Shown here: positions 19,677 to 31,732 of the stretch, piece after piece
How the letters are laid out: each line of letters begins with the position of its first letter
Numbering within the stretch: position 1 is the first letter of the stretch
DNA from: Linnemannia schmuckeri
Lineage: Eukaryota; Mortierellomycota; Mortierellomycetes; Mortierellales; Mortierellaceae
Assembly: GCA_029449235.1 (NCBI GenBank)
Contig: JANATG010000004.1
Location: 434,001-498,000, forward strand
Reading direction: 5' to 3'
Length of the DNA: 64,000 bases
Translations under genes and position numbers: made by a program
Notes under the pieces: model-generated
Seen by the model: the letters and a program-made list of their open reading frames with translations, nothing else
The model's database searches: none
What the model was told of the DNA's origin: nothing

Positions 19677-22449
19677 CTAACGACCAACACTGCCCTCGGT
19701 CTGGCTTTGCCATGCCGGTAAATCATCCCAGTACATGGGTCGTCCCTCTGCCTCTCCGTCTCCTTCATACTCGGCGCTTGCCAATTGGCACTTTGCTGAA
19801 ACCACATCCACCTCGCCAATGGCTCCCCTTCCTATTGCTTGTTTGTCCATCTGGTGTGTGTCATTCTCATTCTGCTCAAACCGCATCAGAGAGACAGATA
19901 GCACCTGTGATCGCAGGCCTTCCAATGCCCCCTTGTTAACTGGTACAGTTGGTTTCGCTTCCTTCTCCATCTCTGTCATTTCCAATGGCGATGCAGTAGA
20001 GATGGCCGTTGTCTTTGCAACAGTATGATTGCCATCCCTGATCCTGCGCCAATGGGACACGACCTCATTTGCATAAAAGATCCAAAAGTGTCCATTCCCC
20101 TGATTCGTCTCACAGCCTGCACAAGCCCGCACCAGCCTGTAGCCGCATACGCTCCCACTAGACAAAGGCGGAAATAAAAAAGGGGAAGAGAAAAAATAAG
20201 TCCCGTTAGTGGGTTGTGTATGCTGATGTGATGGCGGATGTATGGATGTCGTATCTAGCTCAGAAGTCCTAAAAATTTTCCGTCATTTTTTGAAAGTGGA
20301 AGAAGGGGCTGACTAATGGCGCAATCAAGAGAGAAGAGTGAGGAAGAGAGAGGATGGAATGGAAGTGATCCAAAAAGTGGGGGGTTGACAAACGAGGCAG
20401 AGTGAGGGAGAGAGAAGAGGACAGAGAGGGATGCATATGTCTGTTGGTGAAGAAAATGTAGAAAAAATGGCCCGAAAGGGGGGACGATCAATTAGCAAAA
20501 GGGGCTGACAGACAGACAGAAGGCTGATGGATAGATGCAAACAAAAGGGGAGAGAGGCCGACAGACGAAAAGGGGTGGAAAGATGTTGGAAAGGACACGC
20601 ACACACAAAGGAGAAACCCGACAGGGATCCAACATGTACGATAGGAAAAATAAGTGGAGGGGGGAGAGGCGAACTTACCAGCTTGCACAAGCGAAGAGAT
20701 GGAACTTGCATGGGCACTGAATGGAGACTGGACGGTCGGGAAGTCCCAGCACACTAAATACAAGTAAACAACCACACCAAAAGATAAATAGACAGTTATT
20801 AATTGAAGAGACATGGGTCGACGGAAAAAACAATAGATGGTCCCACCTCACTCCCGTCCACAACACCACAATCGCTTCAATTGGCATCCACTTTCCTCCC
20901 TTTTCCTTACTAAACGCTATGCAAGCGGAAAAATAAAAAATGACTGAAAAAAGACGCCATCCAGGCAGCCAGGATAGACTGTTGGGAAAGGAGAATAATG
21001 GCTCTTAATCCTCCGTGTATCCTTCCTTCCTCCTTACCCTCTCCGCGTTTTATGCCCATTCGCATCACATCCCATGCAATACAGTGCCATCCTTTCTCTT
21101 CACGCATATAACAAAAAATAAAGCAGGCTCTTCAAAAAAATCCCAATTAGCAACCACACTTACCCAACGGCCAGGTTGGTGGAGAACAGCTTCTTATCGG
21201 GGTCTCCAGCCAAATGGCCTAACATCGCTTGTTCGCACAACGTTGTATTGCACGACTTGCAGTCCAACTGCCACAGCGGGTGTCGCACCGCCGTTGAAAT
21301 TGTTGTCAGTGTGGAAGAAGAGAAAGTAGACGAGATTGAGCTCGAGGACAGACTGGAGACCATTGTGGATGTTGTGGACAGAGAAGACATAGGTCGGGAT
21401 GGAGGGAGAGGTGTCAATGCTGGACGCTGTAGTGCGCGCGCCGCTCCTTGACGCTCCAGTGTTACTGGCGCTGGTGTGACCTGTACTTGCGACAGCCGCC
21501 TCTGCTGCTGCTGCTCGAATTGCTCTTGCAACAGAGCTTGTTGTTGCAGGTAGAACCCTGGTGGCTGACGACGAGGATCATAGCTGCGCTGGCGTTCCAT
21601 TGGGTGGTGGTGATGCAAAAGGGGATGGTTCACTGGTAGACTGGGTCTGCGACTCATGTTCATAGCGACCGACGACAAGTGAGTTGTGTTAGGGTTAAGG
21701 TTACTATTAGGCGTCGGCAAGGACGCCGCAGATGAGGAAGAGGTCATAGCAATCGCGCTGGGAATAGGGTCGCTCGATTGGCTTCTAGGACGGGGCAGCA
21801 TTTGAGGACAGTGGCTTGTCGACAAGGATCTTGCAGCCGATGATGGATGACTGTTCTGGTTATGAGAATTATCCAAAAAGTACGAGGACGTCGAGGCTGA
21901 TATAGGTGATGGCGATGTTGACGAGAACGAGGATGATATGGGCGAAGGCATGATCAGACTTGGAGGGTGCGAGACTGCTGCGGTGGAAATCATTGTAGGG
22001 CTCTTGGGCAGCGATAAAGAATGGACTTGTTCTTGTTGTTGGAATGAAAGTCGACGCGGAGTGAAAGAACAGGAAGGTGTTGATGATGAGGTGGTCGTCG
22101 TAGTGGTGGATGATGGTGTGGCTGAAGGAAAGTAGGATGTAGAGTTGGACAAAGAAGAGGATGGAGGTAAGAAATCGAAAGTAGAAATAGTCGAAGGGAT
22201 GAAATTTGGTGAAATGGGCGACGGTCCTGGTGTTTGGTGGGCAAGGGTCGAATGCAGTGCTGATGTTGTGGTGGCCGAGAATGAACGAGAAGTTTGGAAG
22301 AAAGGAGTCGAGGATGACGGTGGTGGTGAAGGTGGGAAGGCTGAAGAAGGAGAGGAGGGCGTGTGCGAAAGGTGATTATTGGTCTGATGAAGATGATGCT
22401 GGTGTTGTTGAGGAGGAGTATTGTTTGAATGGTTGTCCTGCATAGTCAT
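19677..22449 (-). CDS. FAM72: FAM72-family protein with a long low-complexity N-terminus (three exons)
   Basis: Exons are 22449-21164, 20753-20679 and 20157-19677, giving 613 residues; all junctions are GT-AG and the phases agree. The C-terminal ~200 residues match the FAM72 family. A Cys pair reads LDCKSCNTTLCEQAML, followed by KKLFSTNLAVG, a second pair IQCPCKF, then CASCGSVCGYRL, RACAGC and GNGHFWIFYANEV, and near the C-terminus YWDDLPAW. The Cys knuckles suggest a zinc-binding fold. The codon for the first Cys of CGSVCGY is split by the second intron, which supports the model. In vertebrates FAM72A binds the uracil glycosylase UNG2 (established); the fungal role is unknown. The first ~385 residues are Ser/Pro/Thr/Gln-rich with poly-His and poly-Gln, likely disordered. 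A second in-frame Met lies two codons in. Identification of the C-terminal domain is firmer than the extent of the N-terminus. Confidence 0.75.
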
Positions 22450-25400
22450 TGTTCTTGAGTTAGATTGTTTGTTTTGTTCGTAGGAGTCAAGATCGGCAGA
22501 ACGTGTTTTAGCGTTAGTGTTCGGTAATGACTTCCGCTAGCGCACTTTTTTTTACTGCTGTTGTTGTAATTGGTATCGAGAAGGGGTGTATTTTTCGCCT
22601 TTTTTTGTTATGCAGGAAAAAAGAAAAGAGATTCAGAAAGTAATACGGAAGGGAAGATGAGCTTCTTTGAAATATGTATACTGGCTTCAGGCTTTCTGGG
22701 TGGTAGATAATTCAACAACAAAAAAAAGACTGGTGTCTTGAAGAGGAAGTCGAATGTGGTGTAGAGACTGATAAGTGGACGATCCTCGAAAGGAATGGTG
22801 AAACGAGTGATGGAGTAAAGACAATGGGAGTGAGAAAGAGGGGAAATAGAATAAGTTAGCGAGGGAAGATAAAAGAGAGAAGGAAGAGAGAGAAAGAAAT
22901 AGGGTGAACGAGAAAAGGGGTGGCCAGACAAAGAAAAAACTGTGTGGGCGGAAATGATGCTGTCCTCCTTCTGCTGCTACTGCTAATGATGGTGGTGTTA
23001 CTGTTGAGAAATGAAACTAAGCGAACCCCTAGAAGTGAGCAAGAAGAAACGAAGCTGTATTCTCAGGAAACAGTGTGATGAGGCGCTGCTAATGAGAAGA
23101 CAAACAGGCGTTCAAGGATGAGAAATGAAGGATAGATACAAAGGAAAGAAAGATAGGTTAAGTAAATGACACTGATAGAAAATACACATAACGCAAAATG
23201 AGGATGGATATGGAAAGACAAGAGGATTTCTGATGAAGTTGAAAAGGGGAGAGAGAGAGAAGAGGTGAATGAGCAATAAAGCAAATCGGTGCTAGTGAAA
23301 GGACACGATGGAGATCGGACAATCGGGCAACCAGATTCAGGATTCATAAAAAAAACAAGAAACTGTAAATGTAAATGATGCTAGTCCAGTTGTGCTGTGG
23401 GAGAAAAAAAATGTGCGACAAAGAAACAAATGTGCGCGACGCATCTTGGATTTTTTTTTTTGAGTTAAAACGAAGCTGACGAAGTGTGGGACAAGAAGGG
23501 AAAGGAATATACGAGGGAATGTACTGCGTACCAAACTACTTATTACTTTCTCTCAATTGACAAGGACAGTGAAGGGTGAAAAAAGGAAATGGAACGAGTA
23601 ATTATGTGTACTCCATTGGAGAGTCAGAATGACAAAAATAGACCTAATGAGAGAAAGTGTATTGTGTTTCGTCTCAAAATGGAGAGATTGGATTGTCGCT
23701 TATTGGCTCCCTTCCTCACTCTGTCGATCGTATTTATTGCCTTGTTTGTTCAGTACACAAGAGTTTTCTGAAGCAGATAAGGGGCACAGAATCAAAACGC
23801 CAAAGAGACAAATGGAGCCGTGCAAGAAAGACGAAGTCAATGAAGAAGAGACAGAGAGTTACAGAACAAAGACTATTTTTGGAGTTGTTATGCAGGTGAA
23901 AGTATGTGTGTGCCGACGAGTGAGTGAGAGCGAAAGGGGGAGAAACAACTGAAAAATAAAGGGAGGAACAGTGAGAAAGGCATACCTGCTTGCGGTCAGT
24001 GGGGTCAGGGAAAAAGCAGTTTGTTTAAGGAGGAAAGAGGAAAAGCGACTTTTATATCTTTCTAATTATTGCTGTTCCTCGTTTCTATGTGATCCTTGTT
24101 ACACGACCTGAATGAAGAAAGGACCCTTTTTGCTTCTCCTCGGCGTTTCTTGGATGAGACACGACAGAACGAAACAAACGAACAAATAACAAAAGTTGTT
24201 GGCTAGTGACAGGATATTCCGCTCAACGCGTTGCTCCTTCATCTCTTCTCTCTCTCGCCATCGTGCTGGGGGTTTTTTTCCTCATTTCTCTGTCTTCTCT
24301 CCTTACCTACTACCTCTCCCCTTCATGTCTCTTCTCTTCTTGTTCTTCTTGTCTCTTCTCTTCTCCTTGCTCTCCCCCTTTCTTGTTACGAGAAAACACC
24401 GTCTCAAAAACACTACATAACGAAAAACAAAATGGCTAGGGACGACTAATAATGCCTAGCTATGACAGCAATAACTCTTTCTCCCTTTCATTCAACCCTT
24501 GCTGCTTTCAGTCCCTCGCCTCCCCTTCTATTTCCTGTAGTCTGTCAACACACCTTAATACAGGCTTAGGACATGGAGGAAAAGTGAGGTCATGATGACT
24601 TATTATCTCTCTTACTCTCTCGTTCGATGCCTAATTCTTGAACAAAAAAAGGGATTAGAGAGGAAAGAAGGAGATGCCCTTTTGGCACCTGTACAATTCC
24701 TTTAGTCTTTCCTCTCTCAAACACGGTCCAATGCATTAATGCTAATTTCAAAGGGGGAGGACGAGTTGGAGAACTAACAATTAAAGTGACTTAAACACGC
24801 CCGATGGAAGTGAGAAGTGAGGTAGAGACTGAAGGCCAAAAAGGGAGGAGAGGTGGGTCATTTTTGCAATAAAGAGTATTCATCTTCCACGTACAATGCT
24901 TTGTTGATACATACATACATGCACTTATCTTCATGGGCAACTATGAACCCTTGCTTATACTGAAGGACATCTTTCTTGAGAAGAGAAGCGACAATAGGAA
25001 CGTTGGTGAGTTGCAAGGAGAGAAGAAGAAAGATAAAGAGATCCCCTTCAAATGCGTCATGGCGCTTTTGTCGTATGTCCCCATCGTAAGTATGAATGGG
25101 ATGATGAAGGAAAGGACAAGGAGAGGACAGGAGAGATACAGAGAAGGATGAGGGGGAGTGAGAGTGTTTTCAACAAGTTCTATGGTGTTTTGGTTCTTTA
25201 CATCCATTTGGATGTAATGAACGGACGGCCTCAGGGTGGTCGCTAGGATACAATTTGAACGCGATATTTGACAAAAGGAACAACAAACAACCAGAAAAGA
25301 GGGGGTCACTTGGTAAGGGTCGCTTGGAGAGGGTCAACGGGTTATTCGACGCCTTGTTTCTTGTTTTCGATCTTGTTTTCCTGTTTTTGTTTGAGCCCAT

Positions 25401-28400
25401 CACCGTGTTGCGCCAAGGGGTACTCACAGCCAAAATTCATAAACGCGACTAAAAAAAGTGAGAGCGACGCGTTCTTTTTCAATGAATTAATAAATGTGAG
25501 CACTCTGAATGGCAGAATGGATGTAAGTAGTTGAGTGCAGTGCCCTCACCGCATGGTGCACACGCACAAGGACAATATTAGTCATGTCCTTTTTTGCATT
25601 AGGGCTAACAATGGGAGCGACTGTAAAAAAAAGGAGGGATAAAAGAGGAGAAAAGAGATCAAAATCGGACGCAACTAGCACCCTTGTTTTTCCCTTTTTC
25701 TTCCTCTAGCGACGCGCTAAAATGTCTCCTACAAAGATACCTAAAGTGCCGATCTTGCAGTTGTTTTTTTTGTTTCCAGACACAGCTCACAAGTGGCCTT
25801 TCTGATCCACCGGAGGGTGTTCGTAGTCAGGTAAAGAAAGTTAGAGCAGAAGGGAAAGGAATAAGAAATGAAAAATGTGAGAAAGTGGAGAGTCTGGTTT
25901 CTCCGCTTGCCCGTTATACGTATCCTGTTTCAAACAGGCATAGCCAAGACATATTGAAACACGACTAGAAATCAAAAAATATTATTGGATTTACAAACCC
26001 AACACCAATTGAATAGGAAAACACCACCAGCATTCAAAATGGCACACGCGCGATCCAGGACCAGGCCGTAACAGACGCGACTGGACTCCAAACAAACGCG
26101 ACCAGACTGCAAGTAGACACGAACGACATCCTTTCTTCTCCTCACACACTATCCCTCTTCATTTTTTTGCTTTGTAAAGTAGAACGGGAAAATGGAAGAA
26201 ATATAGCCATATATGAATGGCCTCTGGTTTTTTGACCCAATTGATGCTTCCTTTAGTTCTGTCTTTAGGAGTGAACCCGTCCGAGGTGTAAGGGGAGAGG
26301 GATAGAAAGATAGGGTGAGAAGAGGGTCGATTAGTCGTGTGTGTTTGGACGTGTATGTTTATTATAGGAGAGTAAGTGAGCAAAGGTGTGTAACAAGGGA
26401 TGCAAGAGGAAAAATGAAAACAAAGTGCGGGGCAGACCTTTGCTAATGTCAGGATGCTTTACAACAACCATGTAGACAAACAAAAAAGTCAACATCAATC
26501 CCAAACCAATTCTTTATTTTCCCATCCTGCCCCTATTTTTTTTTTGCTGGATTCTTTTGGTTATTTATATATATATATGTGTGTGTGTTAATGAGATATA
26601 ACGCGCTCATTTTATTCCTCGAACAAGAAAAGGGCACATAAGTAGGTCTAGCTGGCCTGTTCAGCCTATATTCGCGTCCCAGGAAGCGTCAAAAAAAAAA
26701 AAGCAAACTGGTGAGAATGCTTAGAGAGAGAGAAAAAAAGAAGTTCCCTTAGAGATTCTGGGAAGTTTTGTTTGTATGTTTTTTTTTTATTTGTGCTTAT
26801 GCTTTCTCCATGCTCACCTATCTTTCCCTTTTCTTATTTCGTGATAAAATAAATGATCTGTTGGCTTGAAGAAACGAAAAATTCCAAACAGAAAAGACAA
26901 AGGCGTTCAGTGGTGGTTCTTTGCGAGGTGGAAGAAGGTGAGAAGAAGCTCCAGTCATAAGCCCAGAACGAACCAGAACGAGCGGACGACAAAGGACGAC
27001 GAGAGAGTGAATCAAATATGGGGATTGACAAAAGGTGTTAGAGATGTAAGTAGTTCCAGGAAAGATGAAGGCGATTTATGGTGAACCAGCATTCAGGCGC
27101 TATATGTGAACGAACTGAAAGTTTGGTTATAGCAATCTCTTTTCTTCCTGAATCACCCATGAAGATCGAATGCCTTGTTGTCGAGCTCAACTAATGAAAG
27201 AACATCAATTTGTCCTTTCTTGGATTAGCGAGGATCCTCCTCCCCTATGTTATCTTTTTTCGATGCTAATACTAAAAGCTTAGACCCGTTTTGGATTTCA
27301 TTGCAATCGCCTCCCCCAGAGTTGCTCATTAAAGCTGCAAGACGGGTGGAAGAGTGGTTGTTGGTCTGATTTTTCTTCTACGACGATTGCCGTTCTCATT
27401 TGTTTTCTATCTAGAGGTACAGGCACAGTACTGGGAGGGAGATGTGAGATCAAGCCCAGAGCAGAGTAAGTGATATGTCTGGAAGGGATCGACCTATTGT
27501 TAAGCGACAATCATCGTGGGATGAAAGCGAGACGACAGGGCGTGCAAAAAATATTATGATCACGCAGTTTAGCTTACATTAGTGTTATCCTCTTTTTCTC
27601 CTCCCTCTGACCCCTTTGTTTCTCTTCTTCCTCCTTCCTCCTTCACCATTAGGAGCAAAAAGAAGGGAATGTCGAAATATACCAAACTTGACACGATGTG
27701 TCTCCCATCTCGATGTTTTTTTTGACATGACGGATGTGTTTTTTAGATATTACAAAACAGATCTAACCGGGTATATTTTACGCTTTTTCCTCTTTTTGCT
27801 CCAAAAGGTGTAGGAAGGGAGGAAAAAGGAGGAAGGAAGGGAGGAAGGAGGAAGGAAGGGAGGAAGGAGGAAGGAAGAGGAGAAAAAGAGGGAATGAGAG
27901 ACTCGCAAGGGGGACGGAGAGGAAGGGGGAAAAAAAGAAGGGGGGATGGTACTACTTAAGATTTGAAACTGCGGCTATGATATGTAGGACTTTTCGTACA
28001 CAACGATACCCTACCTTCATCAAAAGATAACGGACGTTCAACAAAGAGTCAATCCCCTTTACAGACATGATTCGATCTCCCTGCTCATTCCACTCCATGA
28101 AGTCTTATATCATTTGTGCATCGCCTGGCGAAGCGAGGCGGCTAAAAAAGAGATGGTATAATTTCTTGTTCACTGATGAAAAACGAAATGGACGAATGAG
28201 CGATTAAGGGAGGCGGGAACATTGACCTATTTTTTTTCTGCCAGTATCTTCGCGTCGTGATTATGTTTCGCGTTTTTGTATTAAATCCGCATCGCCGAAT
28301 GAACGCATCAGATCATCATGAGTTTCTGGTTGAAAAAGATATAATCGAATTTGTTTCTATGAACAGGCTAAACTATGTATAAATAATGAGAAAGGGAATG

Positions 28401-28506
28401 ACGACCCTTGTGCAATGGATGGGGGTGGGTGGGTGGTGATATGATCTGTAGAAAGAAACGAAAGGAAGGAAGGGGTAACAACAAAAAAATAAAAAGGAAG
28501 AATAAC
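22450..28506. other. 6 kb gene-poor region
   Basis: No gene recognised on either strand. The + strand is purine-rich over long stretches (22610-23600, 24900-25160, 27790-27960), so the minus strand is pyrimidine-rich, as expected for the leader and promoter side of the FAM72-like gene. A few related 20-base units containing ACGCGACC/GGACTGGACTCC occur around 26045-26125. Short open frames here have biased, low-complexity composition and are unlikely to be coding. Confidence 0.4.
27790..27960 (+). repeat. GGAAGG/GGAGGAAGGA purine minisatellite
   Basis: Repeated units of GGAAGGAAGGGAGGAAGGA with small changes, passing into a general purine tract. Simple repeat with no coding potential. Confidence 0.7.
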
Positions 28507-31500
28507 TTAACCAAAGAGGGCACGGAGGATGAGGTACATGACAGATCCAGTGAAGCGGACAGCACTGAGGGCAGCGACACTCCAGAAGATCATCGACAAG
28601 TAAGGGTTGAACATTTCGTCTTTGCTAGGGACCTTGGGGGTTCCGTTGGGGTTGGTCTGTCTGTTATTCTGGGAGTCGTCGGAGCCGATCGTGAAACTGC
28701 TGGTCATGGCAATAATCAAGATTGCATTCGTGAACATCCAGGTGAGGACCAAGTTGGTACGGAACATCTTGTAGTAATCTTCCTGTTTTGTCTTGGCATC
28801 ACGCTTCTCCTTGACCGCATCGGGGCGGACAGAGAGCTCCTGCATGTTGAGTTGGTAGACAGCGTCGATATCCTCCCTGTTGGTGGGCTTCTCGAGCTTA
28901 AGGACCTCCTGGCCGTCCTTGGTGACCTTGGTGGCGCCTCCAAGCTCGGCGACCTTATTGTCTCCCTTGGTTCCCCAGGACACATCGTGGGTGTTACAGA
29001 AGGCGTAAACCATCAAGATGTTGACGTAGGCGGGCAAGAGGAAAAGGTAAGGGATGAAGGAGGTGAGCATGTGCCAGGGTTCAAAGTGGAGGAGAGACGA
29101 GAAGATGTACAGTCCGTAGGTTGAGGCGAGCGAGATGACAGAGTCGCGGAAGGGTCCTTGAATCTTGAGCAGATCGATCATGTGCTGGACAGCGTTGGTC
29201 TTTTGCAACTCGGGCAGCACCACAGCAACAACAGTCGCGGCAGCCAAGTAGAGCATAACTCCCATGATGACGGCAAACAAAATGATGGCAAGAATGAAAA
29301 TGAAGCGGGATCCTTGAGGACGGTTTCCGAGTGAGCAGATAAAGACGGTAATAATGGCGGCGAGGTAGACTTGACGAAGAACACTGAAAGTCATCTTTCC
29401 CCAGTCTCCGAAGGGCTGGAAATCTTTGTTGGCGTTGTTGGCGGCGGCGACGGTCAAAAAGTAGAAGGTAAGGTAAAAGTTGGCGAGTGAGAACCAGTTG
29501 AAGACCAAGTTGACGGCGTTGTAGACGAACTCGATCATCAAGAAGATCTTGCGGAAGAAACCCTGGCCCGAGGAGAGGACGCGGGTGAAATGGGCAAGCG
29601 AATAGAAAGCGGCAAAGAAGGATCCGTTCAACCAACGACGACGCTGGGAGATGAACTCTCCGATCGAGTCGGGGACATCGGTGGCGGCCTTGGCCGACTT
29701 GACGTAACGAAGCAACCAGGCCTCATTCTTCTTGGCGACTAACTCGAAGCACAGAATACGATCCTCTGCCAAGTACATGTTGGACTCGAAAATACCAGCA
29801 TCTCCTGAGGTGTGAAGGGTCTCTCCCTTGAAGTACGACGACAGAGGTCCGACACCGGGAGAAGAATCTTTAAGGGCCTTATAACGGTAGGCCGAGAAGG
29901 CTCCTGGCAAGACGGAAATGTAACCAAAGACAGACTCGAGAGGCTTGTCGAGAATGTTAGACATCTTGTACTCAAAATTCTGAGAGGCGACCAAGGGGTT
30001 GAGTAAGTTGGCGCAGTTGGGTCCCAGATCCGCACAAATCTCTCCACAGGCTCCTCCGATCGACGAATCACGGTCAAAGGCCTTCCAGAGATGATAGATA
30101 CTCGTTCCTGAGGGCTTGGTTCCGACATCGAGCAAGATACAGACGTTGGGGTTTAGCTGTGGGGCAAAAGCGTTAAAGAACCAGCGATGAGAGTTCAGCT
30201 TCTTCTTGTTCTGCTCCTTGAGACAGAAGAGGATCTGGACGGGGACGATACCACGGTCGGCGCCACGGATCTTGAGCTCTTCATCGACCATGACCTGAGT
30301 GGTGTATTCGTAAATATGGGCAGTGACGGGCTTGCCGGCAACCGTGTCCTTGGCGATACCCTCCTGATAAGCACCCATGGCGGCGAGGACCTTGAGGACA
30401 CGGGGATGACACTTCTTGCGACCATCGGCAACGACACAGACAACGACCTTCTTCCAGCCGTCCTTGCCCCAGGTCTTCGACTTTGCGCGGGTGCAGAGAT
30501 GAGCAATGTTCTTCATGACGGAGCCCATTGTCTTGATAAAGAGATCGTCATCCTCGTTGTACATGGTCATGACAATGAACAGCTCGGTCTGACGGCGGTA
30601 GATGGTGGGTCGAAGGGTGTAGCGCTCCTTGAAAAAGTCGTTGGGGTCGCAGGTGGCGGCGGTGTAACGCATGTATTCGAACTCGCGCTCGCCCTTGTAA
30701 TGGACGTTCTGGAGCAGCTGCTGTGGCACCGGGCAATCCATGACCAAGTTTCCATCTGTCAAAGGAACGTGGCAGACCGACTATTAGGGATATTGCAAGG
30801 AAGGGGGAAAAATAGAAATATGAGCAGGGTCCATCACGGATAAAGAGCTATGGTTAGTAACTGCGTTATTTTTGTTTGCTGGAGGTTTACACGTTGTCAC
30901 TTGGAAAAAATGAAGAGTAAGGTGCGGATGGGATGGGAGAAAAGAAAGAGCGGCGCCCAGAATAGATAGACCCAAATGAGAGCCCTTTGTTAAGACACAC
31001 GCTGTTTTGGCGGGTGTGTGAGTATGTCTGCTGCTCCCACATATGAAATCCAGCTGGGGCGTTTTATGCTTATTGTCGTACATGAGCGCTTTAGTTTTTC
31101 CTGTCAAAAGTACAGCTGTTGAAAAAAAAACGGTGTGCTCTCAACCAAAACAAACACTCACACAAAGCAATAAAGCATGCAAACGATGTATATATGTATT
31201 TTTCCTCTCCGTCTTCCTTGTGTAGCCATTTTGTGTGTTGTGTAATTTGTCTCCACTCTTGATTGATAAACAATAAAGCACATGCACACATGCTGCGATT
31301 AGAGCCATCTAAACAAAATGATAACAAGGCGAAACTTACTCGGCGGTTCATGGTGGCAGAACGATCGAGCTTAGAGGCTGAGCGGGGCATGGGTCCAGGT
31401 CCCTGAGGGTATCCGTTCCTGTCGAGGTTGTGGTTCATGGTGTTCTGGCGGTGGGGTGGGGGACCGCCAGCACGGCCCTGGTTGTTCATGAGTCCTGCGC

Positions 31501-31732
31501 CGTCGCTGTCGTCGATTTCGTACCCCTGGTGGCCGATGTTGTGATTGTATCCTCCACTTTGGGGTCCACCGTAGCCGAGGGGCTGCTGTGGGGGGTATCC
31601 TGCGTTATGTCCTCCGGGCGAGACGGGTGACCGGGGGTTAGTGGGTGCGCGCTGAGGTGGGCCTGCATAGTATGGCTGCTGCTGCTGTTGACCTCCCTGC
31701 GGTGGGTATTGGTTGTTGTTGTATCGAGACAT
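28507..31732 (-). CDS. Chitin synthase, class I-III type (two exons)
   Basis: Processive GT2 enzyme of the plasma membrane that polymerises UDP-GlcNAc into chitin. Exons are 31732-31340 (131 codons) and 30780-28507, giving 888 residues. The N-terminal ~130 residues are Gln/Gly/Pro/Asn-rich and disordered (starting MSRYNNNQYPPQGGQ). Exon 2 opens with SVCHVPLTDGNLVMDCPVP, the conserved chitin synthase N-terminal domain start, in phase with exon 1. The catalytic part follows: TMYNEDD (~residue 203), the DVGTKPSG region (~349), LPGAFSAYRY (~422), the acidic LAEDRIL (~469) and the product-binding QRRRW (~510). At least six hydrophobic membrane segments follow (for example MIEFVYNAVNLVFNWFSLAN). 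The absence of a motor or cytochrome-b5-like region and the lone Chitin_synth_1 architecture fit classes I-III. It lies ~5.3 kb from the motor-type chitin synthase on the same strand. Confidence 0.92.

Noticed and set aside
28408..29124. Long + strand open frame (238 codons) over the 3' end of the chitin synthase
   Set aside because: It is antisense to a well-conserved coding region; its openness follows from the codon bias of the real gene.
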